From NCBI GenBank assembly GCA_016178785.1, contig JACOSO010000096.1, positions 186,001 to 250,000 on the forward strand: a DNA stretch of 64,000 nucleotides. Reading direction: 5' to 3'. The notes beneath the pieces were generated by a model, which was not told the origin of the DNA, made no database searches, and saw only the letters and a list, made by a program, of their open reading frames with translations. The position numbers were made by a program, and so were the translations under genes. The stretch is from Bacteroidota bacterium. GTDB taxonomy: Bacteria > Bacteroidota > Bacteroidia > Cytophagales > Cyclobacteriaceae. Shown here piece by piece: positions 42,331 to 49,879 of this stretch; positions within the stretch are counted from its first letter, which is position 1; every line of letters begins with the position of its first letter.

Positions 42331-42795
42331 ATGATTGTTTCAGTTTTTCGGCCAAGCACAAAATTAGCTTCTTCATTCGAAAATTCCATTCCTCATCGTC
42401 TTCCATATTTATGGTATATAACTGCATCGATATTGCTGTCGGCAGCCTGCGTAAACACACACGCACAATCCAACGAACGAATCGCTGTAATCTCTGGCGA
42501 TGGCGCTTATGGAGTCTGGGGAGCCGGCCTTTGCCTAAGACTTCATGAAGTCGACAAAAATGAATACAAAATTGTAGTTGGTACCAGCACTGGCTCGTTA
42601 ATGGCTCCTTTAGTATTGCTCAATAAATATAAATTACTCAAGACCGCCTACACGTCCGTAACGCAAAAAGATATTTTCAATGTCAACCCATTCAAGCCAA
42701 ACGGGCAACTCAAAGCGTTAACAGTCGGGTGGCGATTTGTGTTCAACAACAGTTTGGGAGAAACCTATGCTTTGCGAAGGTTGATTAATAAATAA
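42331..42795 (+). CDS. Truncated patatin-like phospholipase
   Basis: 154 residues. The N-terminal hydrophobic segment (WYITASILLSAACVNTHAQ) suggests export. IAVISGDGAYGVWGAG is the patatin oxyanion region and VVGTSTGSLMAPL contains the serine elbow GTSTG (S86). The frame ends soon after, at about half the length of a patatin domain, and lacks the Asp-Gly part of the Ser-Asp dyad. It therefore looks 3'-truncated and probably inactive, or it is a fragment. Following bases show no continuation. Confidence 0.75.
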   Translation: MIVSVFRPSTKLASSFENSIPHRLPYLWYITASILLSAACVNTHAQSNERIAVISGDGAYGVWGAGLCLRLHEVDKNEYKIVVGTSTGSLMAPLVLLNKYKLLKTAYTSVTQKDIFNVNPFKPNGQLKALTVGWRFVFNNSLGETYALRRLINK

Positions 42796-42863
42796 AAATC
42801 AAGTTGGTACATTAAAGTGAGTTTAAAAGTCTCCTTCTCCGAAGGAAACACTAACGATGAATC

Positions 42864-43901
42864 ATGAAACGCATCATCACCTGTAGCGATGGCACCTGGA
42901 ATAAACCAGGAGAAAAAGACCGGGGCATTGAAGTAGAAACTAACGTAGAAAAAATCCACGATGCCATTACATCAAAAAGTATTGATGGCACACCTCAACT
43001 AAAGTTCTATGATCAAGGTGTTGGTACGAGTGCCTCACTTCAGGACGAAATCATGGGTGGGGCCACCGGCAAAGGCATTGACAAAAATATTCTGGATGCC
43101 TACAAATTCATCTTATGGAATTTCGAGCCCGGAGATGAACTCTATTTATTTGGCTTTAGCCGCGGGGCGTACACGGCCCGAAGTCTGGCAGGCTTCATCC
43201 GCTACTGCGGCATTTTGAGACCAGAAAACCTTTTGCTCGCCAATGAAGCCTACCAGTTGTATCATGATAAAACCAAACTCACCGGCCCCGACTCCGACCT
43301 GATGGTTTCTTTTCGCAGGCAGTATAGCATCGAAACAAGAATTAAATTTATCGGAGTGTGGGATACTGTTGGTAGCCTCGGTATTCCCTTAAAATCGTTC
43401 AAAGAGTTGAATACTGAAAAATACCAGTTCCATGACGTTACCTTGAGTAGCACGGTTGACTTTGCGTACCATGCGTTGGCCATCAACGAGAGGCGCGAAT
43501 TATTTGAGCCTACTCTTTGGGAAAAAAGCTCCACCGTAAAAAACACACCAGGCCACAAGCAGATGATGGAGCAGGTATGGTTCACAGGTGTGCACTCCAA
43601 CGTAGGCGGAGGGTACGAAGACTCCGGGCTGAGTGACATTGCATTGGAGTGGATGATGAAGAAAGCCGAAAACACAGGTTTATCATTTGACAGATCAGAG
43701 ATCAAAGATTTCAAACCCAACCCCGAAGGTGAGTTGAGAAACTCGCTGAATTTGCTGTACCGGATTTTAGGAAAAAAGTGGCGCGAGGTATGCAAGAGCA
43801 AAGATGGTAATGAATCCATCGACCCTTCGGTGAGACAGAGGTACAACCACACGGGCGAAAAGCTGCCACCCAACCTCGCAGAACTTAAGCCAACGAAATA
43901 A
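42864..43901 (+). CDS. DUF2235 alpha/beta hydrolase (Tle1-like phospholipase)
   Basis: 345 residues. It starts with RIITCSDGTWNKPG, followed by KFYDQGVGT and the nucleophile elbow FGFSRGAYTARS (S99), then WFTGVHSNVGGGYEDSGLSDIALEW, which carries later catalytic residues. DUF2235 includes the Tle1 lipase effectors of type VI secretion. No vgrG, PAAR or immunity-like gene is adjacent here, so its route of delivery is unknown. Its place after the holin, muramidase and patatin fragment suggests a lipid- and wall-attacking set. Confidence 0.9.
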   Translation: MKRIITCSDGTWNKPGEKDRGIEVETNVEKIHDAITSKSIDGTPQLKFYDQGVGTSASLQDEIMGGATGKGIDKNILDAYKFILWNFEPGDELYLFGFSRGAYTARSLAGFIRYCGILRPENLLLANEAYQLYHDKTKLTGPDSDLMVSFRRQYSIETRIKFIGVWDTVGSLGIPLKSFKELNTEKYQFHDVTLSSTVDFAYHALAINERRELFEPTLWEKSSTVKNTPGHKQMMEQVWFTGVHSNVGGGYEDSGLSDIALEWMMKKAENTGLSFDRSEIKDFKPNPEGELRNSLNLLYRILGKKWREVCKSKDGNESIDPSVRQRYNHTGEKLPPNLAELKPTK

Positions 43902-44056
43902 TACTTATTTCGAGAAAAATTGAAGACGAAGATTATTCTGCTGAAATGAAAAGATTTTGTCCGCACCTATGAGATTTTGGCGAATAGCTAATGGGAAACC
44001 AACTTGGAGGTAATTGAGTTATACTTAGTAGATTTAACCTATAAACAACGACAAAA

Positions 44057-44740
44057 ATGACCAAAACCGTAGAAAATAGGCCAGAATTAGGAATAGGCAT
44101 TTACACTATTCCTGATATTGCTCAGATTCTTAGGTTACCCTACCATAAAGTTAATCGGTGGGTTAAACATTATTGGGATAATGAGCTGGGTAAGGAATTT
44201 AACAGTCGTTATTCATGGACTGATGGAAAGTCTATTGCCATAAGCTTTCATACACTGGTAGAATTGTATACCTTTTATCAATTCTCAAATGCAGGTGTAT
44301 CCGCGAGAAAAATCGTTGAGGCTCATTTAATCCTTTCTAAAAAATTCAATTCACCGTTCCCATTTGCAACTGCTGATGTTCTAAATTCAATTTCAACAGA
44401 TGGCAACCGCGTTTTCCTCACCATTAATGGAAAGGATATTATTAATCTGGACGTAACGCTTCAATTTAACTTGCAATTCATAAAAAGTTTCTTCAAAAAA
44501 ATTGATTTTAATGGAGGATCAATGGCGGCTAGATTGTGGCCTTTAGGAAAGGAAAATAGCGTTGTGGTTGATCCAGATCATCAGTTTGGGCAAGCAATAA
44601 TTAGCGGTACTAATATTAACCCCGAGACGATTCAAGAATTACATGATGCAGGAGAGCCTCATTATTTCATTGCCTCTCTTTACAATATCAATGAACGTCA
44701 AATCATTGATGCTTTGGAATTTTGTCAAAAGGCTGCCTAA
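44057..44740 (+). CDS. DUF433 antitoxin with MerR-like N-terminus
   Basis: 227 residues. The first 60 or so (YTIPDIAQILRLPYHKVNRWVKHYW) resemble a MerR-like winged helix. The last 70 (VVDPDHQFGQAIISGTNINPETI to INERQIIDALEF) are a DUF433 domain. This combination is the antitoxin of VapBC45-type pairs. The next gene, 3 bases on, encodes a PIN-like DUF5615 protein, as expected. The middle region is not recognised. Autoregulation is likely but not shown. Confidence 0.85.
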   Translation: MTKTVENRPELGIGIYTIPDIAQILRLPYHKVNRWVKHYWDNELGKEFNSRYSWTDGKSIAISFHTLVELYTFYQFSNAGVSARKIVEAHLILSKKFNSPFPFATADVLNSISTDGNRVFLTINGKDIINLDVTLQFNLQFIKSFFKKIDFNGGSMAARLWPLGKENSVVVDPDHQFGQAIISGTNINPETIQELHDAGEPHYFIASLYNINERQIIDALEFCQKAA

Positions 44741-44743
44741 TCA

Positions 44744-45157
44744 ATGATAATCTTGATTGATGAAAATCTTCCGCCACAGTTGGCTGATGGATTGAATATT
44801 CTTCAGCATCAACTCAACGTTAGGAACCAAACCAATCATGAAGTTAAATCCATTAAAAACGAATTTGGAGAAGGCTGCAAGGATGAAGATTGGATTCCAG
44901 AGGCTGGAAAAAGAAATTCAGTAGTAATTACACGTGATTTTAGAATTCAAAGAATAAGGCATCAAAGAGATCTTTGTGTTCAATATGGCCTAGGGCTTTT
45001 CTTTTTCAATGTTCCAAAAGGCGGTTTACCCTATTGGCAAATCGTTGTTAATCTTATTACTAGATGGGAAGACATACTGAAGATAATCGATGAGGAGAAA
45101 CCTCCGTTCGCATATAGATTCTCTGTGAAAAGTAAAAAATTGGAGTTGCTCGATTAA
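44744..45157 (+). CDS. PIN-like toxin (DUF5615, VapC45 type)
   Basis: 137 residues. MIILIDENLPPQLADGL gives the first acidic pair (D6, E7), CKDEDWIPEAG the second acidic cluster (D47, D49), and SVVITRDFRIQRIR the third (D65). These fit the metal-binding site of PIN/Mut7-C-like RNases. It is the toxin partner of the DUF433 gene. Its open frame and acidic residues are intact. The RNA target is unknown. Confidence 0.85.
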   Translation: MIILIDENLPPQLADGLNILQHQLNVRNQTNHEVKSIKNEFGEGCKDEDWIPEAGKRNSVVITRDFRIQRIRHQRDLCVQYGLGLFFFNVPKGGLPYWQIVVNLITRWEDILKIIDEEKPPFAYRFSVKSKKLELLD

Positions 45158-45271
45158 TTCAACTCTCACTCAAAGGGGCTCTATCTTCCACCCACAACAC
45201 TAACGAGAATATCCTAGAGAGGAAGTATATTTAGGCCAGCCTTTTAATTCATGTAAATTAAAGACCAATCA

Positions 45272-45577
45272 ATGATGTACGCCCGGTTGAAGCAGCTTTA
45301 CAGCGAGGTAAGAAACCATTCTGATTTAACCTATAAATCGGTCCCCTTCTTTGTAAAAACAGTGAGGGAAATACGGGTTGAATTACTCAAGGTGGCAGCG
45401 GAACAAGCGGAACAAATTACAAGAGACGTAAGTGATGCCATGAGAATTATTCATATCACAGAGCGAGAAGATTTGAACAATATCAATAATTATCAAAACT
45501 TTAAAAATGAGATCCCCAAACACCTGGGAAGGGTAAAAGATACCATCCTTTCAAAATTATCCTTTGTTAATAAGTAA
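45272..45577 (+). CDS. Small hypothetical protein, 101 residues
   Basis: A helical, charged protein (ARLKQLYSEVRNHSDL, then FVKTVREIRVELLKVAAEQAEQ). No membrane segment or known family. Heptad-like spacing around 30-55 suggests a coiled coil. It lies between the toxin-antitoxin pair and a small membrane protein, so it may be an island gene. Confidence 0.45.
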   Translation: MMYARLKQLYSEVRNHSDLTYKSVPFFVKTVREIRVELLKVAAEQAEQITRDVSDAMRIIHITEREDLNNINNYQNFKNEIPKHLGRVKDTILSKLSFVNK

Positions 45578-45645
45578 ATGACCTCTCTGTTAGCGCATTT
45601 ACATGTGAGTCGGTTTATTTATCTTCCATTTAAAATGAAAGCGAT

Positions 45646-45987
45646 ATGAAAATACTAAGTGGAGTTCTTATTTTAGTTACAGCTTTTTTGAGTATCAAGC
45701 ATGGATGGGAAGGCCTAACGATAAAACCCGGTGAAGCAAACTTGGTGACAGAATTGGGATTTGGCAAGACTGTAGTAACTATCATCAGCATTCTTTCGTT
45801 GGCAGTCGGTCTCTTGGTATTATTTCCTTCTACTTTTTTTGCCGGCAATCTGGTCAATGCCATTATTATCCTCTCAATTATGTCCTTGTCATTGAAGGCG
45901 GGCAATATCAAAACCGCGCTGATCGAAATCCCATTTCTCTTAATGGCATTGGTAATGATCTACCTGGGCCATCCATTTAGAAAATAA
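45646..45987 (+). CDS. Small four-helix membrane protein (DoxX-like)
   Basis: 113 residues with hydrophobic segments at about 4-17, 44-62, 67-82 and 88-107. GWEGL and GFGKTVVTIISILSLAVGLLVLFP are reminiscent of DoxX-like proteins. No catalytic residues. Function unknown. The short soluble loop at 18-42 is the only conserved-looking exposed part. Confidence 0.55.
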   Translation: MKILSGVLILVTAFLSIKHGWEGLTIKPGEANLVTELGFGKTVVTIISILSLAVGLLVLFPSTFFAGNLVNAIIILSIMSLSLKAGNIKTALIEIPFLLMALVMIYLGHPFRK

Positions 45988-46019
45988 GTTCTTTTGGATT
46001 ATGAGGCTATCATCGTGAC

Positions 46020-46072
46020 GTCAGGTTTGCAACCGATGCGGGAGATTTTATAATCAGGTCGAAAGACCTGAC
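46020..46072. repeat. Inverted repeat with GAAA tetraloop hairpin
   Basis: GTCAGGT (46020-46026) mirrors ACCTGAC (46066-46072). The right part alone forms a stem TCAGGTC/GACCTGA (46054-46060 and 46065-46071) capped by GAAA. It lies about 70 bases beyond the 3' end of the tRNA gene. A dispersed palindromic element is likely; a structured RNA is possible. Confidence 0.55.
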
Positions 46073-46138
46073 TGACACTTATACTTCTATTTAAACAATG
46101 TAAGAAGATATCAGTTTAGAAAGGGTTGAGGACAGATG

Positions 46139-46225
46139 CGGAGAGGGCGGGATTCGAACCCGCGATACCCTTGCAGGTATACACACTTTCCAGGCGTGCT
46201 CCTTCAACCACTCGGACACCTCTCC
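46139..46225 (-). tRNA. tRNA-Ser (GGA)
   Basis: 87 bases on the minus strand. The acceptor stem GGAGAGG (5' end at 46225) pairs with CCTCTCC, and the discriminator is G. The anticodon loop reads CTGGAAA, so the anticodon is GGA. A long class II variable arm (GTATACCTGCAAGGGTATC) and a T arm with GGTTCGAATCC are present. CCA is not encoded. The 3' end faces the accessory region at 38.7-46 kb, a typical integration position. Confidence 0.97.
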
Positions 46226-46354
46226 AAAAAAGTGCACAAAGAAATAGATATTTTAGCAGGCAAACAAATCATGGCAACTCACAGCCTTATCTTTGACCCG
46301 CGATTCAAAATCAATTCTTAAGATGTCGAGTTTTTTAGCAAAAATTGAGATTCA

Positions 46355-46879
46355 ATGAAAAGATTACTTGTAGACATGGATGACGTGCTTGCGGACGCGA
46401 CCGGTCAGTTTCTTAATTTTTATGAAAAGGAATTTGGCGTTCGCATATCACGCGAGGCGTTGAATCACAAGGATGAACTGGAGGGGTTTCCCGACAATCA
46501 TGAAGCTTTAAGGAGTTTTGTTTTCCGGAAAGATTTTTTCAGAACCATGGCTGTCAATGAAAACAGCCAGGAGGTGATGAGAAGGCTCAATGAGAGATAT
46601 GAGGTGTTCATCGTCTCATCGGCCATGGAATTTCCTAACTCCCTCTCGGAAAAATTTGAGTGGCTTAATGAACATTTTCCTTTCCTGCACTGGAAACAGT
46701 TTGTCTTTTGCGGACATAAAAGCGTGGTGCATGGCGACTTTATGATTGATGACCTGCCACACAATTTGGAAGCATTTAAGGGAGAAAAACTTCTCTTCTC
46801 CGCCCCACACAACTTGCAGTTCAATCATTTTAAAAGAGTGAATGACTGGAAAGAGGTCGAAAGAATGTTTCTGGGTTAG
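46355..46879 (+). CDS. 5'(3')-deoxyribonucleotidase-like HAD hydrolase
   Basis: 174 residues of the NT5C/YorS HAD family. The nucleophile motif is LLVDMDDVLAD (D8 and D10), with FIVSSAMEF as motif II and FMIDDLPHNLEAF as motif IV. Length is typical. It dephosphorylates deoxynucleoside monophosphates, regulating dNTP pools. Transcribed away from the tRNA. AT-rich leader without a clear promoter. Confidence 0.9.
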   Translation: MKRLLVDMDDVLADATGQFLNFYEKEFGVRISREALNHKDELEGFPDNHEALRSFVFRKDFFRTMAVNENSQEVMRRLNERYEVFIVSSAMEFPNSLSEKFEWLNEHFPFLHWKQFVFCGHKSVVHGDFMIDDLPHNLEAFKGEKLLFSAPHNLQFNHFKRVNDWKEVERMFLG

Positions 46880-46909
46880 GATATATAATCAGGCACTGTT
46901 CCCAACACA

Positions 46910-47962
46910 TTAATTTGTTATCTCCCCTGCCAAAGAAATTCCAATCAATCGTTTTGTTTTCGCTGAACCATACTCCCCTAGCAACACCATTAGCTTCGTT
47001 ACGGCTGCCTCAGTGGTCATATCGCCACCGCTGAGCACGCCAATCTCTTGCAGATCACGGCTCGTTTCATACTTTCCTTGCACCACCATACCGCCAGGGC
47101 ATTGAGAGATATTGAGAATGATTACTTCTTTTTTTATTGCACCACTTAATAACTTCAAAAATTCAGGCGAAGTAGGCGCGTTGCCTGAACCAAAAGTTTC
47201 GAGCACGATCGCTTTCAAATTTGGAATGCTTGTTACGGCATTAACAGTAGCCATCGTAATGCCCGGGAATAATTTCAAAATTGTAATGGAAGGATCAAGC
47301 TTACTGAGGAGTTTTAATTCCGTTCCTGGCTGACCGATTACTTTTTCGTTGTAGTCAATCATTACTCCCGCTTTTGCTAGTGCCGGATAATTTTCAGATT
47401 CGAAGGCATCGAAGTGCATACTCTCTACTTTCTTACTTCGGTTGCCGCGTAGAAGCTCATCGTCAAAATAAATACAGACTTCTGGTATGATGGCGAGTCC
47501 CTCTTTTTTTGCTGCAGCGATTTCTAAGGCAGTGATCAGATTCTCTCTTGCATCAGAGCGCGTCTCGCTAATAGGCAGTTGCGCGCCTGTAATTATCACC
47601 GGCTTCGCCAGCCCTTGTAACATGAAACTCAATGCCGAAGCAGTGAAGGCCATGGTGTCTGTGCCATGCAATACCACAAAGCCATCCTGACTTTCATAAT
47701 TTTCAAAAATCAATTTTGCGATCTGCTGCCAATGTTCGGGTTGAATGTTGGAAGAATCGATTGGGTTATCAAATGAAATCACAGTGAGGTCAAGTGATAA
47801 ATTGCGAAGGGAAGGCAAGTGCTCCAGTATCAAACTAAAATCAAAGGGAACAAGCACACCGTTGGTATCATGTGCCATCCCGAAAGTACCACCCGTATAG
47901 ATAATCAAGACTTTCGATTGCGGCTTGGCGGGGGTGGCGGTATTGATGTTGATTTTCTTCAT
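46910..47962 (-). CDS. ansA: Type I L-asparaginase
   Basis: 350 residues. Both catalytic threonines are visible, T26 in IIYTGGTFGM and T101-D102 in VVLHGTDTMAF. The AsnA family C-terminal domain follows (ETFGSGNAPT, ISQCPGG). There is no signal peptide, so this is the cytoplasmic type I enzyme converting asparagine to aspartate and ammonia. The first 15 residues (NTATPAKPQSK) are a low-complexity addition before the conserved core. Confidence 0.94.
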   Translation of the reverse strand: MKKININTATPAKPQSKVLIIYTGGTFGMAHDTNGVLVPFDFSLILEHLPSLRNLSLDLTVISFDNPIDSSNIQPEHWQQIAKLIFENYESQDGFVVLHGTDTMAFTASALSFMLQGLAKPVIITGAQLPISETRSDARENLITALEIAAAKKEGLAIIPEVCIYFDDELLRGNRSKKVESMHFDAFESENYPALAKAGVMIDYNEKVIGQPGTELKLLSKLDPSITILKLFPGITMATVNAVTSIPNLKAIVLETFGSGNAPTSPEFLKLLSGAIKKEVIILNISQCPGGMVVQGKYETSRDLQEIGVLSGGDMTTEAAVTKLMVLLGEYGSAKTKRLIGISLAGEITN

Positions 47963-48000
47963 TAGAATTAGGGATTAGTCATCGATAAAGGGAATTGGCA

Positions 48001-48774
48001 TTAGGTATTGGAAGGAAATACTTTTTTGGTGTTATTGGTAGTGACCCTACTCAATTCCTCCAAAGTTATTTTTTTTAGTTCACAGATTTTTTGTGCGATC
48101 AATGGAATGTACGAGGGTTCATTCCTCTTTCCACGATGCGGCACAGGTGCAAGATAGGGGCTATCCGTTTCCAAAACGATCCTATTCATATCGATGTCAG
48201 GAATAACTTTATCAAGTCCACCGTTTTTGAAAGTAACTACACCGCCAATTCCCAGATAAAAATTCATTTCTATAATTCTTTTTGCTTGCTCAAGCGAACC
48301 TGAGAAGCAATGAAAGATTCCCGTAAGAGTACCATCAATCAAGGGCTGCAATAAGGCAATCGTCTCATCAATCGACTCGCGACAGTGGATTACCAGTGGC
48401 AACTTATATTTCTTCGCAAGCTGCACTTGCACCTTAAAGGCCTCTTGCTGCTGTAGCCAAAAAGTCTTATCCCAATACAAATCGGTGCCCATCTCTCCCA
48501 CCGCTGCAAACTTCCGCCTGCCGAGCCAATCTTCTACGAGATACAATTCTTTTTCAAAATCCTTTTTTACCGAACAAGGATGAAGTCCAATCATGGAAAT
48601 GCATCGCGTTGGTTCTTTAGACTCTACTTCCATCATCGCATCGATGGAAGTGTGATCGATGTTAGGCATGAAAATTTTTGCAATGCCTGACTCTTCGCTT
48701 TTCCTGAGCATATCAACTCGATCAGCACTAAATTCTTCAGAATAAATGTGGGCGTGAGTGTCAATCCAAGTCAT
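48001..48774 (-). CDS. TatD family metal-dependent hydrolase
   Basis: 257 residues. DTHAHIYSEEF at the start, AVGEMGTDLYWD, LPLVIHCRES, GIFHCFSGS and LETDSPYLAP give the full set of TatD metal ligands. These enzymes are DNases or quality-control exonucleases. Its ATG follows a GGCATTAGGCATTGGG repeat at 48775-48796 read on this strand. Confidence 0.94.
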   Translation of the reverse strand: MTWIDTHAHIYSEEFSADRVDMLRKSEESGIAKIFMPNIDHTSIDAMMEVESKEPTRCISMIGLHPCSVKKDFEKELYLVEDWLGRRKFAAVGEMGTDLYWDKTFWLQQQEAFKVQVQLAKKYKLPLVIHCRESIDETIALLQPLIDGTLTGIFHCFSGSLEQAKRIIEMNFYLGIGGVVTFKNGGLDKVIPDIDMNRIVLETDSPYLAPVPHRGKRNEPSYIPLIAQKICELKKITLEELSRVTTNNTKKVFPSNT

Positions 48775-48796
48775 TGGGCATTAGGCATTGGGGCTT
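48775..48796. repeat. GGGCATTAGGCATTGGGG repeat (family B)
   Basis: ATTGGGCATTAGGCATTGGG separates two minus-strand genes and includes the end of the glycosyltransferase frame. Related words occur at about 47990-48010 and 49838-49855, each at a gene junction. On the minus strand each copy offers ATG triplets near the next start. Confidence 0.55.
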
Positions 48797-49845
48797 AGAA
48801 GATTCTCTACTACATCAGCGAGCAAGTTAGTCTGCTGCTCAAAACCTTCAAAGCCTTTGTATTTTTTTGATTCTTCCAGAGCATACTTCAGATCAAAGTC
48901 ATTCTGGTCTTGATAAAATGCAATTCCTCTTCTCATTAACTCCTTAGCCAAATACTCCTGTTCAGTTTGACCAGGTGTAGGAATGAATACCGCCTTCTTT
49001 CCAAGTTTCCATAGATCCATAACTGTGGTGTAACCAGACCTGCCAATTACCAATGATGACGATTCAATTAACTCGTTGAGTTTTTTCGAAGCTAAATGAT
49101 CTGCTTCACGGTCATCTGGTTTTTCTGCACCAGGTTTCCCCTTCACTATGAAATAACTCAATCCCAATGCCAAAAGTTGTGATTTTATTTTTGCTTCTAA
49201 TAAACTTCGTTGCGGCTCAGGGCCCGAAATTATTGCAAGAACATCATACTTTATTGGCACATTCATCTTGGTAAACCTTGAGACCATGCCAATGAATTTT
49301 GTTTTCATTTTCGTAGGGCCTGTCATCCTTCCCGTGATTCCATTGGGGAAGTCAGGAATCCAGCAATCTGTGAATTTTCCGATTTGCCAGTGATTGCCAT
49401 AATTGATTACCCCTTCGAGCCACTTCCAGGCCGGGGGCATGATAATATTGACTTGATGAGTGATCAAAACAGAAGGAATCTTTGTAGACCAACAACCATA
49501 TCGATTATCCGAGATCAATAAATCAATTTTTTCGTTATGGACAATCTTCTCAATTTGCCAATGCTCTTTTCTGATCGCCAATATGAATTTCGGCATCTGA
49601 ATCAGAATTTTAATCATAAATGGAAGTACAGAAGAATAGGTTGCATTGTAAGAAGCAATCGTGTGGAATCTGAGTAATGGAAATTCCTCTTTCAGTAAAA
49701 CCAAAGCACCGCCACTACTTGCGATTTGTACCTCACATCCTTGTTTTAGAAATTCATTGATAACAGGAATGCTGCGCGTAGCATGGCCTAAACCCCAGTC
49801 AAGAGCTGCAACTAAAACTTTTTTTATTGGCCGGGCGCTGGGCAT
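48781..49845 (-). CDS. MurG-like glycosyltransferase family protein
   Basis: 354 residues with two Rossmann-like halves. The N-terminal GLGHATRSIPVINEFLKQG loop and the C-terminal VIGRSGYTTVMDLWKLGKKAVFIPTPGQTEQEYLA nucleotide-sugar site match the UDP-glycosyltransferase/MurG superfamily. It is 6 bases downstream of nothing else obvious but shares its operon with TatD. The acceptor is unknown; a glycolipid is plausible. The first residues (MPSARP) derive from repeat wording. Confidence 0.88.
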   Translation of the reverse strand: MPSARPIKKVLVAALDWGLGHATRSIPVINEFLKQGCEVQIASSGGALVLLKEEFPLLRFHTIASYNATYSSVLPFMIKILIQMPKFILAIRKEHWQIEKIVHNEKIDLLISDNRYGCWSTKIPSVLITHQVNIIMPPAWKWLEGVINYGNHWQIGKFTDCWIPDFPNGITGRMTGPTKMKTKFIGMVSRFTKMNVPIKYDVLAIISGPEPQRSLLEAKIKSQLLALGLSYFIVKGKPGAEKPDDREADHLASKKLNELIESSSLVIGRSGYTTVMDLWKLGKKAVFIPTPGQTEQEYLAKELMRRGIAFYQDQNDFDLKYALEESKKYKGFEGFEQQTNLLADVVENLLSPNA

Positions 49846-49879
49846 TAGGATTGAGGCTCCAAAGTTCGAAAATTAGAAA

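Noticed and set aside
42864-43901. A type VI secretion effector module
   Set aside because: DUF2235 includes Tle1 effectors, but there is no vgrG, hcp, PAAR, adaptor or evident immunity gene within the window.
38690-46225. A prophage
   Set aside because: Only the muramidase and holin are phage-like. No terminase, portal, capsid, tail or integrase gene is present in the region or nearby.
46136-46321. An open frame of about 61 codons on the plus strand
   Set aside because: It runs through the tRNA-Ser gene in antisense, and its residues mirror the T arm and anticodon region. It is a by-product of the tRNA sequence.
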